64,000 nt of DNA from an uncultured Porphyromonadaceae bacterium (GTDB lineage: Bacteria; Bacteroidota; Bacteroidia; Bacteroidales; Muribaculaceae), in contig USMC01000004.1 in the NCBI GenBank assembly GCA_900555715.1, positions 1 to 64,000 on the forward strand, written 5' to 3'. Below the pieces are notes generated by a model. The model made no database searches, was not told where the DNA came from, and worked only from the letters and a program-made list of their open reading frames with translations. Below are positions 53,140 to 62,000 of the stretch, in pieces (the stretch's first letter is position 1; each line of letters begins with the position of its first letter). Made by a program: the position numbers and the translations under genes.

Positions 53140-54402
53140 TCAGAACTCGATTGTGAAGCGGGTGCAGCCGTCCTTGTCTGTCCGCAGGCTGAATGTATAG
53201 CCGTGGTTGCGCAGAATCTCGCTTATAAGCATAAGTCCGATACCCTGACCGCCGTTTTTGGTGGAGAAGAAAGGCGTGAAAAGATTCTGTGCCGCTTCGG
53301 CTGATATGCCCGGTCCGTTGTCGGTGACGACGATACCGCCCGGGCGTGTATGTATGGTGATGGTGCCTTGCCCGCTGCCGCTGCGGATGCTTTCGATGCT
53401 GTTCTTGACAATGTTGACGAGCACCTGTTCGAACTGCACCGGGTCGAGAAAAGCAGTGAGATTCTCGGGACAAAGCTCGGCGCGCACCTCAATATCCGTT
53501 CCCGCGGCGAGGCTTTCAAGGAAATTAGCCACTCCTGCTATGAGAGCGTTGACGTCGGTAGGATGCCGGTCGGGAGCCGGTGTCTTCACCATATTGGCAT
53601 AGGCGGTGATGAATTCGCTGAGTGAGCGCAGCCGTTCGTCGCATCCCTGGAGCGCCTGAGCGAATTCGGGATCGTCGGTGATCATCCCGAGTGCGCTGAG
53701 CGTGGACGTGGTGCCCGCCACAGTGTTGTTGAGCTCATGTGCCATCATGCGTATCACCTTGCCGTAGGCGGCTTTTTCGGTTTTGCGTATCTCTTCGGAG
53801 AGGCTTTCGAGCATCAGGAACGGACGCTGGAAGCCGGTGTCGAGGAAGGTAAGCATCGAAGCACGGTAGACTCGGGCGTCGTTCATGCGCAATGTGCGCG
53901 ATTCGCCAGGGTGCATGTCGGCGATGTTTTCTGCGACCGTGCCACGTATTTCGCTCATTTTCTTGCCGTGCAGTTCTCTGCTCCCGAGCATGGCGACGGC
54001 GGCGGCGTTTGCCTTGCGTATGTGTCCGTCGTATTCGAAGATGACAATTCCCATTGGCGAGGCGTCGAAGAGCATGTCGAGGAAGGTGTTCTGTTCCATT
54101 GTGCGCAGCCGCTCGTTCTTGAGGGTGTCCATCATGCGGTTGAAGGTAGCGCCGATATTGTCGGCGGATTTATTGCCCACTTTCGCAAGACGTGAGCTGA
54201 AATCCTGTGCCCGGAGCAGTTCTATGCCTGTCCGGAGTGCTCCAATGGGGCGGACGAGGTTGCGGTAGATAACGAATATCAGCAGGAGTATGGCGGCGAG
54301 CGCTCCTTCGACAATCCACAGCGCCGTTCCGTGAATGAGGAACGGCATTGCGGCGCCAAGAATGGCGGCTATTGTAGCGGCAGCTATGACGACAGCTTTC
54401 AT
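53140..54402 (-). CDS. Sensor histidine kinase, NtrB/NtrY-like
   Basis: About 420 residues. Two N-terminal membrane spans (about 4-22 and 30-49) are followed by a HAMP-like linker, a PAS-like domain (about 108-200, FDASPMGIVIFEYDGHI), the phosphoacceptor His in MMAHELNN (H224, counted from the alternative GTG), and an ATPase domain with NIVKNSIES, VTDNGPGIS and GQGIGLML. A tiny periplasmic loop means it senses the membrane or cytoplasm. The ATG at 54402 is preferred; a GTG at 54408 overlaps the stop of the regulator gene. It is the last gene of the efflux operon. Confidence 0.9.
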   Translation of the reverse strand: MKAVVIAAATIAAILGAAMPFLIHGTALWIVEGALAAILLLIFVIYRNLVRPIGALRTGIELLRAQDFSSRLAKVGNKSADNIGATFNRMMDTLKNERLRTMEQNTFLDMLFDASPMGIVIFEYDGHIRKANAAAVAMLGSRELHGKKMSEIRGTVAENIADMHPGESRTLRMNDARVYRASMLTFLDTGFQRPFLMLESLSEEIRKTEKAAYGKVIRMMAHELNNTVAGTTSTLSALGMITDDPEFAQALQGCDERLRSLSEFITAYANMVKTPAPDRHPTDVNALIAGVANFLESLAAGTDIEVRAELCPENLTAFLDPVQFEQVLVNIVKNSIESIRSGSGQGTITIHTRPGGIVVTDNGPGISAEAAQNLFTPFFSTKNGGQGIGLMLISEILRNHGYTFSLRTDKDGCTRFTIEF

Positions 54403-54404
54403 TA

Positions 54405-55727
54405 TCACACTTTTATTCCGAATTTTTCGAGTCGTCGGTAGAGGCTCTGACGCGTTATGCCGAGTTCGGCTGCTGCGTTGCTGAGGTTTCCGGCGTGTTT
54501 TTCGAGTGCCGTGACGATTGCCGCGCGTTCCATCTCCTCAAGCGTTGTGGCTGTCTGTACGTCGGGTTTGCGGCTTGCCATGGCGATGTTGTCGGCCGGA
54601 ATGTCTGCCGCCGTGATGGAGTGCTTGCCGCTGACAAGTATCGTCCGTTCGACGGTGTTGCGGAGCTGACGGATATTTCCGGGCCACGGCATGCGGCAGA
54701 GAAGCTCCATGGCGTCGTGGGTGAACTCCGGCGTGTCGTCCGGCGCAGCGAGGGCTGCAAAGTGCCGCACGAGCAGAGGAATGTCGTCGCGACGTTCGCG
54801 GAGCGCCGGCAGATGCACTGTTATGGTGTTTATGCGGTAGAAAAGATCCTCGCGGAATGTGCGGTCGGCGAGCATTGCGCCCAGATCGGCATTGGTGGCG
54901 GAAACCACACGGACGTCCACCTTGACGGGGCGGCTTTCGCCGAGCGGTTCGAATGTCTGCTGCTGCAATACACGCAGGAGCTTGACCTGACAGTTGAGGT
55001 CGAGATCGCCTATCTCGTCGAGAAAGATAGTGCCCTTGTCGGCGAGTTCGAAGCGCCCGACGCGCCGGGCTATGGCGCCGGTGAAGGCTCCTTTGGCGTG
55101 CCCGAACATCTCGCTCTCGAAGAGCGACTGCGCTATGCCGCCGAGATTCACCATCACGAACGGTCCTTTGCGCCGGCGGCTGTTGTTGTGCAGCGCCTCG
55201 GCGATGAGTTCCTTGCCGGTTCCGTTTTCTCCCGTGATGAGCACCGAGGCATCTGTGGCGGCGATGCGGCGGACAGTGTCGAGAACGTCGTTTAGCGCCG
55301 CGCTCCTGCCGATGATATGACTTCGGTCGAAGTCGGCGGTCGGTGTGTCGTCGCCTGTGCCGGTGAGTTCAAGGGCAGTGGCTATGCGCTGGAGAAGCAC
55401 ACGCCCGTCCCACGGTTTAGTAATGAAATCGAACGCGCCGTATTTCATGCCCTCAACTGCGAGAGGAATGGAGCCCCATGCGGTGATGAGAATCACGGGA
55501 ACACCGGGAGCGAAAATGCGTACCTTCCGCAGAAGCTCGATGCCGTCGCGTCCGTCGACGGTGACGCCGAAGTTCATGTCGAGCAGCATCAGTTGCGGCT
55601 GTCGCTCTCTGACGACATCGAGCGCTTCCGCTGGCGAGCCCACAGCCGTCACGTCATAACCGGCATGCCGGAGAAGAAGGCTCAGCGACGTGCGGATTGC
55701 AATGTCATCGTCTGCTATCAGTATCAT
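54405..55727 (-). CDS. NtrC-type sigma-54-dependent response regulator
   Basis: Product of 440 residues: receiver domain (about 1-118, phosphoacceptor Asp in LLLDMNFG), AAA+ domain with Walker A GENGTGKE, the GAFTGA loop that contacts sigma-54, and a Fis-type C-terminal HTH (LSNAAAELGITRQSLYRRL). All elements of an active enhancer-binding protein are present. It follows the TolC gene by 16 bases and is coupled to the kinase. Its probable target is the sigma-54 promoter and inverted repeat upstream of the same operon (61776-61870). Confidence 0.95.
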   Translation of the reverse strand: MILIADDDIAIRTSLSLLLRHAGYDVTAVGSPAEALDVVRERQPQLMLLDMNFGVTVDGRDGIELLRKVRIFAPGVPVILITAWGSIPLAVEGMKYGAFDFITKPWDGRVLLQRIATALELTGTGDDTPTADFDRSHIIGRSAALNDVLDTVRRIAATDASVLITGENGTGKELIAEALHNNSRRRKGPFVMVNLGGIAQSLFESEMFGHAKGAFTGAIARRVGRFELADKGTIFLDEIGDLDLNCQVKLLRVLQQQTFEPLGESRPVKVDVRVVSATNADLGAMLADRTFREDLFYRINTITVHLPALRERRDDIPLLVRHFAALAAPDDTPEFTHDAMELLCRMPWPGNIRQLRNTVERTILVSGKHSITAADIPADNIAMASRKPDVQTATTLEEMERAAIVTALEKHAGNLSNAAAELGITRQSLYRRLEKFGIKV

Positions 55728-55743
55728 GTTGCAAATTTAGTAA

Positions 55744-57231
55744 TTATTGACGGATTATCGCCTCTATGTCGGCGTCAATTCCATGCCCGGCGGAATAGTC
55801 CCAGAGCGTGAGGCTTCGGATCTGATAATAGTAGCTCCAGTAGCGGTACAGCTCCGTGAGCAGTTGGCGGCGTGCTTCGTCCTTCGCGCTCTGTGAGTCG
55901 TTGAGGTCGAGCGTGGATATTTTACCGATCATAAATGTCTCCACGTTGGTGCTGTAGCGTGTGGCGGCGATGGTGTCGGAGCGTCCGGCAATTTCGAGCT
56001 GCCTTTGCTGGTTGTTGAACCGTTCCACAAGGATAAAAAGATTCTGGCTGAAATCCTGAGTCTCCTGCCGCAACCGGCTTTCGGTGAGGCGCTGGTTGCT
56101 CTGCGCCACCTTTACGCGTCCGCGGCGCTTGCCCCAGTCGAGCAAGGGAATTTTTACCCCTAACTCCACTACCTGATTGTCTTTCAGCGGGTCGTAGGCA
56201 CTACGGAAGACATTTCCCGTTCCTGTGAGACCCACCTGTGCGAAAAGCTCTATCTGCCGCAGGTCGCCTTTCGCCTTCGCCACTTCATACTGCGCTTCGA
56301 GCTGCCGGCGCTGTATGTTTTTGGCGAATTTATTGTTTGCAAGCGCTTTGTCGAGGGCGTCGGCATAGACAATGTCGACCGGAGGTAGCTGTCCGGGGGT
56401 GACTGGCACAATCTCGGTATCCTCGCCGTAGTCCAGAAAGGAGCGGAGGCTGAACATTGCATTCTTGAGCCCGCTCTCGCAGTCGGTGAGGTCCGATTCG
56501 GCGTTGAGCAGGTTGAGCTCCATCTGCAGGAGATCGTTTTTGCTGATACGTCCCATTTTCCGTTTCTCTACGGCGACGTCGTAGAGCTTCGTTGCGTTGT
56601 CGTGGTTCTGACGCGCTATGGCGAGGTTCTCGCGGGCAAGCAGGAGCTCGAAGAAATAGCTTATCGCCTGCATGGCGACGTCCTCTGTGGCGCTGAGGAA
56701 TTCCGCTTTCGCTTCCTGATAGCGCACAGGTTCTATGCGGCGGTTCCACCGGACGTTGTTGGTGCCGAAAACGGGCTGGCTGAGCGTCAGCGCCACGGGG
56801 ATTGCCATGAATCTGTTGCCGACGTTTCCCGAGAGCTGACGCAGATAGTCGAGCGAGGTATTTATCGAAAGCTTGCCTCCCGTGAGCCATATATTCTGGC
56901 TTACGGATATTTCGCCCGTCATCCGCAGGTAGTTGTCGGGAACGAATGTATATGTTCCGTCGGCATTCTGGTAGCTGGAATATTGCTTGAAGTAGCTCGG
57001 TATTTTGGCGCTGAACGCCACCTCGGGCAGCAGGTCGGCGCGATAGGTGCGGTACTCCCAGTATGCCGAACGGAGCTGCGCGAGGGCGGCTTCCGAACTG
57101 ACGCTGTGTGTACGAGCGCGTGCGATGGCGTCGCCGAGAGACAGTTCTACCGTCTCCCCGCCGCGCGCTCCCGGCGCAGCGAGAAGAACGGCGAACACTA
57201 TTTGTATGAATAAAGCTGTTGTTCTGTTCAT
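55744..57231 (-). CDS. TolC-family outer-membrane efflux protein
   Basis: Product of 495 residues with a signal peptide (about 1-24). Two OEP repeats are recognised by long helices with SVSSEAALAQLRSAYWEYRTYRADLLPEV and, in the second half, ANNKFAKNIQRRQLEAQYEVAKAKGDL. It forms the trimeric outer-membrane duct for the exporter encoded upstream. The gap to the permease gene is 30 bases. Confidence 0.92.
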   Translation of the reverse strand: MNRTTALFIQIVFAVLLAAPGARGGETVELSLGDAIARARTHSVSSEAALAQLRSAYWEYRTYRADLLPEVAFSAKIPSYFKQYSSYQNADGTYTFVPDNYLRMTGEISVSQNIWLTGGKLSINTSLDYLRQLSGNVGNRFMAIPVALTLSQPVFGTNNVRWNRRIEPVRYQEAKAEFLSATEDVAMQAISYFFELLLARENLAIARQNHDNATKLYDVAVEKRKMGRISKNDLLQMELNLLNAESDLTDCESGLKNAMFSLRSFLDYGEDTEIVPVTPGQLPPVDIVYADALDKALANNKFAKNIQRRQLEAQYEVAKAKGDLRQIELFAQVGLTGTGNVFRSAYDPLKDNQVVELGVKIPLLDWGKRRGRVKVAQSNQRLTESRLRQETQDFSQNLFILVERFNNQQRQLEIAGRSDTIAATRYSTNVETFMIGKISTLDLNDSQSAKDEARRQLLTELYRYWSYYYQIRSLTLWDYSAGHGIDADIEAIIRQ

Positions 57232-57261
57232 ATCAGACGCTTAAATGTGCGAAAAATTACA

Positions 57262-58530
57262 CTATTCGCCTCTGAGGGTTGTGGCGGGGTCTATTTTCAT
57301 GGCGCGGTAAGCCGGGAAAAGAATGCCGGCGGCGACCATCGCAGCCATAATCAGATAGACGACGCCCATTTCGATGAACGACAGTCCCCACATAATCCCC
57401 GATTGCTGACCCCGCATCGATAATCCCTGCCATACCATCAGACAGTCGAGCCCGACGGCAAAGACAGTGGCTATTGTCAGGAGCATGATGCCTTCGCCGA
57501 TAAGGCGTCGGAACACTGTGGCGTTTCCGGCTCCCGCCACTTTGCGGACGGCAATCTCGCGTGCGCGTTCCTGAGTGCGGAACCAGAATGTGCCGAGCAC
57601 CCCGAGGAAGGCTGTCAGAAGCATGAAGCCCATGGTGATGATGCTGTTGCGCTGGAATGCGTCGTCTTTGCGGTGGAGCGCGTCGCGTATCTGTCGGAAA
57701 TCCTTCACCTGTGTGATGTGGACGTTGCCGTTGACGCGCAAGTTCTTGTCCATCTCGCTAAGAGTCGCCTTGAAGGCCTCCATACGCCCGGGTTTTGTGC
57801 GGACGTAGATGCAATCAAAGTAGTAACTTATTTGTTTGATGAATGCTGTCGCGTGCCACGGATATTCATATTCGGCGCGACGGACGGGTTCTACGACGGC
57901 GCCGATAGTCTTGATTCTGCCTCCGCCGTCGAGTTCGAAATTGTACAGTTTCTCGGGCGACATACCGTTTTGCACCAGATTGGATGTCACTATCATCTTG
58001 GTGCCATCGTTGATAATCTCATCGAGTCGTTCAGGACTTTCTCCGCGCAGTCCCGTGGGAATGAAGACCTTGAAGTAGTCGTCGCCTACATAAAAATTGT
58101 TCAGGCTATAGTTTAGCGTGACGTGCAGCGACGTGTCTGCGGGTATGTAGCTGTTACCGTAGAAGTTATAATTGTACGGCGCCGAGCCCATGTTTGCCTC
58201 CGTTGCTGCCACGACGTCGGGATCTTCGCGAAGGCGCTTCATCAGCATCTGCCTCTCGATAGCGTTTGCCGAAAGTGTGTCGCCTTGCGCGCCGGTGCGG
58301 ATGCCGTAGTCGCGTTCGGTGTATAGAGGGCTGGAAGGGTCATACTCCGCGAGCTGGATGCGCACAACGTTGCTCGTGTCGAGTCCCATAGGCATCATCC
58401 GCAGCGTCTGGCAGAACCATGCGAAGTCGGTAAGCCACCACATCACAGCGCTTATTATGGCGAGTTCGAGGATGAGCCATGCGTTCGAGCGGCGTTCGCT
58501 GAATATTTGTTTTAGCAGTTTGCGTTTCAT
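57262..58530 (-). CDS. MacB-like ABC permease (second of two)
   Basis: Product of 422 residues with one N-terminal span, a periplasmic domain and three C-terminal spans (EIAVRKVAGAGNATVFRRLI is the FtsX loop, PAYRAMKIDPATTLRGE the C-terminal signature). It lacks an ATPase domain, which is encoded separately. It pairs with the permease just upstream, probably as a heterodimer. Confidence 0.9.
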   Translation of the reverse strand: MKRKLLKQIFSERRSNAWLILELAIISAVMWWLTDFAWFCQTLRMMPMGLDTSNVVRIQLAEYDPSSPLYTERDYGIRTGAQGDTLSANAIERQMLMKRLREDPDVVAATEANMGSAPYNYNFYGNSYIPADTSLHVTLNYSLNNFYVGDDYFKVFIPTGLRGESPERLDEIINDGTKMIVTSNLVQNGMSPEKLYNFELDGGGRIKTIGAVVEPVRRAEYEYPWHATAFIKQISYYFDCIYVRTKPGRMEAFKATLSEMDKNLRVNGNVHITQVKDFRQIRDALHRKDDAFQRNSIITMGFMLLTAFLGVLGTFWFRTQERAREIAVRKVAGAGNATVFRRLIGEGIMLLTIATVFAVGLDCLMVWQGLSMRGQQSGIMWGLSFIEMGVVYLIMAAMVAAGILFPAYRAMKIDPATTLRGE

Positions 58531-58546
58531 TGTTTCAGTGTGAGAG

Positions 58547-59821
58547 TTAGAAATTTCTGTCGTTAAGAGCGTCGACGGGGTCGACTTTTGCCGCCTGCCA
58601 TGCCGGCAGTCCGGCGCTGAGCAGGTTGAGTATGAAGCAGAGAGCTATGACGATGCCGAATGTCGTCCAGTCGAAGAGCACACTGGCAGGAACAGATACA
58701 TCGACGTCGTATTTCAGGCTTGTGAACAGCGAATGTGCGAAGAAATAGCAGTAGGCGGAACTTAGAGCCAGACCAATGAGCGCTCCCGCGAAGGTGATGA
58801 GGAAATTCTCGGTGAGAAGCTTTGCCAGAATATCACTCCTGCGTGCGCCGTAGGCGCGACGCACTCCGATTTCGGCAAAGCGGTGGCGCAGGCGGCTGCG
58901 CGTCATGCTGCTGAGGTTGATTGCCGGAACAATGAGCAGAATGGCATAGAGGATAAATCTGTTGCGCCGCTGATTATCGGCATCGCTGCCTCCGTTGCTG
59001 CCCTGAAGGTATATGGCTTCCTCGGTGGTGTATGGCGCTCCGTGGTCTACGATTTCCATCTTCTCTTCGGCGAGGTCGCTGTTGAACTGTTGTGCCCGGG
59101 CTTTCGTTTCGGCACGTATGGCGTCGAAACCGGCTGCCGACGGAGCCAGGATGATGGCGCTGAAATTACCGCAATATCCGCTCCAGACCGAATTGTAGGA
59201 CGGCACTGAACGATATGGCATGAATACGTCGCCGTAAGCGTTTTCCGCCAGCGGCGAGACGTCGGCGACAACGCCGGTTACTGTATAGTCAAGGTTGTCG
59301 ACATATACTTTCTGATTCAGTGCAGCTTCGGCGGATCCGAAGTAGCGCCGGGCTATATTGCTGCTTATGACGACATTATGCATCCCGGCATCTGATGTCT
59401 CTTTGTCGAAAGGAGCACCTGCGATGAAATTATAGTCGAAGATTCTGAAGAAGGCGTCGTCGACATACTGTATGACGCCTTCTGTACGCTCCATGCCCGG
59501 AACCGTCACCTCGCCCTGGCTTGGCTCCATGCACAGCGATGTCTCTTCCGCTGATTCGAGATTGGCGTAGAGACGTTCGGCGGAGTTGTGTCCGAGGTGG
59601 CTCGACGAGCCTCCGTGCTCGGTCTTTATTTCAAGATATGGCGCGTACAGCAGTCGGTCGCGGTTGCTTTCGGGTGCGAAGGGCATGACCTGTGCTCTGA
59701 AGCACATCATCACCACCATTATGAAGAAGATGGCGAGAGCTGTTCCTACGACGCTCACCACGCCTATCACTGGCTGATAGCGCATGTCGTAGTATATCTG
59801 TTTGAGATAGTTCGATTTCAT
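58547..59821 (-). CDS. MacB-like ABC permease (first of two)
   Basis: Product of 424 residues, same architecture as the next permease: N-terminal span near 17-38, periplasmic MacB core, FtsX loop (FAEIGVRRAYGARRSDILAKL), C-terminal PAWQAAKVDPVDALNDRNF. Sixteen bases separate it from its partner. Substrate unknown: relatives export peptides, lipids or antibiotics. Confidence 0.9.
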   Translation of the reverse strand: MKSNYLKQIYYDMRYQPVIGVVSVVGTALAIFFIMVVMMCFRAQVMPFAPESNRDRLLYAPYLEIKTEHGGSSSHLGHNSAERLYANLESAEETSLCMEPSQGEVTVPGMERTEGVIQYVDDAFFRIFDYNFIAGAPFDKETSDAGMHNVVISSNIARRYFGSAEAALNQKVYVDNLDYTVTGVVADVSPLAENAYGDVFMPYRSVPSYNSVWSGYCGNFSAIILAPSAAGFDAIRAETKARAQQFNSDLAEEKMEIVDHGAPYTTEEAIYLQGSNGGSDADNQRRNRFILYAILLIVPAINLSSMTRSRLRHRFAEIGVRRAYGARRSDILAKLLTENFLITFAGALIGLALSSAYCYFFAHSLFTSLKYDVDVSVPASVLFDWTTFGIVIALCFILNLLSAGLPAWQAAKVDPVDALNDRNF

Positions 59822-59825
59822 AGTG

Positions 59826-60503
59826 TCAGTTATTGGATATCTGGCGTCCGTCGAAGAAGCGGAGGGTGCGTGCTGTCTGGCGTGCCTGGTTTTCGTTGTG
59901 TGTTACCATGATGATGGTGCGTCCGTCGTCGTTGAGGCGTTGCAGGATGTCCATAATTTCCGCGCTCATCTTGGAGTCGAGGTTGCCGGTCGGTTCGTCG
60001 GCGAGGATTATTTCGGGGTCGCCTACAATGGCTCGTGCAATGGCTACGCGCTGGCACTGACCGCCGGAGAGCTGCGACGGATAGTGCCCGGCGCGGTGCG
60101 AGAGCCCTACGGATTCGAGAACAGCTTTCACTTTTTCAGCGCGTTCGCGTGCGCCGATGCCTTTGCGGTAGATAAGCGGCAGCTCCACATTGTCTGCCAC
60201 GCTGAGAGAGGGAATGAGATGGAAATTCTGGAAGATGAAGCCGATTTTATGGTTGCGGAACTCTGCCATCTTGCTGTCGCTGAGGCTGTCGATGCGCACG
60301 CCGTCGATTTCGACGCTGCCTGTGGTGGGGCGGTCGAGCAGCCCGATGATGTTCAGAAGCGTCGATTTGCCGCATCCCGACGGACCCATGATGCTGACAA
60401 ATTCGCCTTTCTCTATGTCGAAATTCACATTTTCGAGCGCCTGAGTCTCGATTTCGCTTGTGCGGTAGAGCTTGCTTAGCTCCCTGACTGTAATAAGTGC
60501 CAT
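59826..60503 (-). CDS. MacB/LolD-class ABC ATPase
   Basis: Product of 225 residues. Walker A GPSGCGKST, signature LSGGQCQR, Walker B IILADEPTGNLDS and His in VTHNE are all present. ELSKLYRTSEIETQAL at the N-terminus is usual. It energises the two permeases encoded 4 bases downstream. It starts one base after the adaptor stop. Confidence 0.95.
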   Translation of the reverse strand: MALITVRELSKLYRTSEIETQALENVNFDIEKGEFVSIMGPSGCGKSTLLNIIGLLDRPTTGSVEIDGVRIDSLSDSKMAEFRNHKIGFIFQNFHLIPSLSVADNVELPLIYRKGIGARERAEKVKAVLESVGLSHRAGHYPSQLSGGQCQRVAIARAIVGDPEIILADEPTGNLDSKMSAEIMDILQRLNDDGRTIIMVTHNENQARQTARTLRFFDGRQISNN

Positions 60504-60504
60504 G

Positions 60505-61749
60505 TTATCTGATATTATATTTGTTTGCGGTAAGTTTGGGTGACGATATCACGATTTTTTCTCCTTCTTTGAGTCCGTCGGTCACTTCCACGAAGTTATG
60601 GCTTGCTCCTCCGAGCATCACCTTGCGGCGGACTATGACGCCGGGTGTTTCTTCGACGTACATCGGATATTCTCCCGGTCCGTTGCTGTAATAGGAAGCG
60701 AAGGGGATAAGAATAGCTCCGGGATGCTCTTCGCGGATGACGTAGACGCCAACAGAGAGTCCCGGGCGCATTTTTTCTTTAGCATCGTTGTCCGGGATGA
60801 CGGAGAAGCGTACAGCGCCGCCGTTCGACAGCGGAGCGACGTCCATCACAGTGCCGTCGAAAACGTCGTTGCCGATTTTGATTTTTGCTCTGCCGCCGTT
60901 GGTGAGGTAGCGGGCATTGCTTTCGGCTATGTCGGCGTCGATTTTGAACGATGTGAGGTCGGCAAGCATGGCAATGCGCTCGCCCTGTGCTACCTGTGTG
61001 CCGATATTCTTATTGATGTAGGTTAGCGTGGCAGCTCTCGGGGCTTTGAGGCGTGCGTCTTCGACGGTGCGCAGCTTCTCGGCGAGATTGCGGTCGGCAA
61101 TGCTGAGGTCAAGGCGCTGATTGTCGAGAGTAGCGGAGAGTGCCTGGCGCTCGTTTTCGAGTTGCCGGCGCAGCTGTTCAAGTTCTATGCAGGCAGTGTT
61201 GTAGGCGAGTTCGGCCTGGCGGATGCGGTCGCCGGTGCCTGAACCGATGCTGTCGAGCCGGCGCTCGTTGTCTACCTCGGCGGCAAGCTGCGAGACGCTC
61301 ATTTCCTTTACCTTTATTTCCATCTCTATCTGCGTGAGGCGTGTTTCGTTACTCAGGCGCTGCTGCTCTACGGCAAGCACCTGTTTCTGGCGGGTGTCGC
61401 GCAGGCTGTTTATCGCCGATTCCTCCGACTTAAGGTCGAGGCGGAGGAGGGGAGTGCCTGCCGCAACGGTGTCGCCTGCTGTGCAGTATACTTCGACTAT
61501 GCGTGCGGTGACCGGCGAGGTGATGATTTCTTCATAGGCTGGCACCACTTTGCCGGTGGCGTTGACAGAACTTTCGAGTGTTCCGCGGGTTGCCTTGGCG
61601 ATGATGAGTTCGTTGCTCTTTACACTCGCGCCGAACATCTTCACAAGAAACACGATGACAACGCCCGCGCAGACAGCGGCGGCAGCTATCCTGATAATTA
61701 TTTTACGCCTGGCGGAGCGTTTTTCTTCTTTTGTTATTTTTCGGTCCAT
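60505..61749 (-). CDS. MacA/HlyD-type periplasmic adaptor
   Basis: Product of 414 residues: short cytoplasmic basic N-terminus, one span at about 19-40, a lipoyl-like/barrel-sandwich part (VNATGKVVPAYEEIITSPVTARIVEV), a long coiled coil (about 125-235), and a beta-barrel with membrane-proximal domain ending KEGEKIVISSPK. It bridges ABC permeases and TolC. First gene of a seven-gene operon under a sigma-54-type promoter. Confidence 0.93.
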   Translation of the reverse strand: MDRKITKEEKRSARRKIIIRIAAAAVCAGVVIVFLVKMFGASVKSNELIIAKATRGTLESSVNATGKVVPAYEEIITSPVTARIVEVYCTAGDTVAAGTPLLRLDLKSEESAINSLRDTRQKQVLAVEQQRLSNETRLTQIEMEIKVKEMSVSQLAAEVDNERRLDSIGSGTGDRIRQAELAYNTACIELEQLRRQLENERQALSATLDNQRLDLSIADRNLAEKLRTVEDARLKAPRAATLTYINKNIGTQVAQGERIAMLADLTSFKIDADIAESNARYLTNGGRAKIKIGNDVFDGTVMDVAPLSNGGAVRFSVIPDNDAKEKMRPGLSVGVYVIREEHPGAILIPFASYYSNGPGEYPMYVEETPGVIVRRKVMLGGASHNFVEVTDGLKEGEKIVISSPKLTANKYNIR

Positions 61750-61775
61750 TGAATCAGATTTTATGCCATTATATG

Positions 61776-61792
61776 TGCATCAATCGTGCCAA
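61776..61792 (-). promoter_or_regulatory. Sigma-54 promoter of the efflux operon
   Basis: Minus-strand TTGGCACG-ATTGA-TGCA (61792-61776). The invariant GG (61790-61789) and GC (61778-61777) have the correct spacing for -24/-12, and only one base departs from the usual TTGC. Start would be near 61765, 15 bases before the adaptor ATG. Confidence 0.7.
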
Positions 61793-61836
61793 AACGACAA
61801 TGGTCTGATAATCAGAATATAGTGCTGTTCAATAGC

Positions 61837-61870
61837 TGTCCGAAACCGGACACCTGTCCGCTTTCGCACT
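61837..61870 (-). promoter_or_regulatory. Activator-binding inverted repeat (UAS) for the NtrC-type regulator
   Basis: TGTCCG-AAAC-CGGACA (61837-61852) is a perfect 6-bp inverted repeat. A second, imperfect copy (TGTCCG-CTTT-CGCACT, 61855-61870) follows with 18-base periodicity. Centred about 80-100 bases upstream of the sigma-54 start, this is where an enhancer-binding protein would sit. Confidence 0.6.
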
Positions 61871-61927
61871 TCTGAAACCGTACAACTTATGAACAAAAAT
61901 GCGACTTATCAACAGTTGCGTTGTTTT

Positions 61928-61954
61928 CGTGGAACATTATTTGTGTGTTTCACG
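61928..61954 (+). promoter_or_regulatory. parS-like inverted half-sites at the parA promoter
   Basis: CGTGGAACA (61928-61936) and TGTTTCACG (61946-61954) are inverted half-sites of the ParB parS consensus, 8 of 9 matched, separated by 9 bases and outward-facing rather than the usual inward arrangement. They straddle the -33 element of the parA promoter, so an autoregulatory operator is possible. Confidence 0.35.
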
Positions 61955-61972
61955 AAAATTTGTCTACCTTTG
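61940..61972 (+). promoter_or_regulatory. Promoter of parAB
   Basis: TTTG (61940-61943), 21 bases, TACCTTTG (61965-61972): perfect match to the Bacteroidetes consensus. Start predicted near 61980, a ~20-base leader. The intergenic region 61750-62000 has no other gene. Confidence 0.75.
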
Positions 61973-62000
61973 CATCATAATCTCTCACACGCAGTAATAA

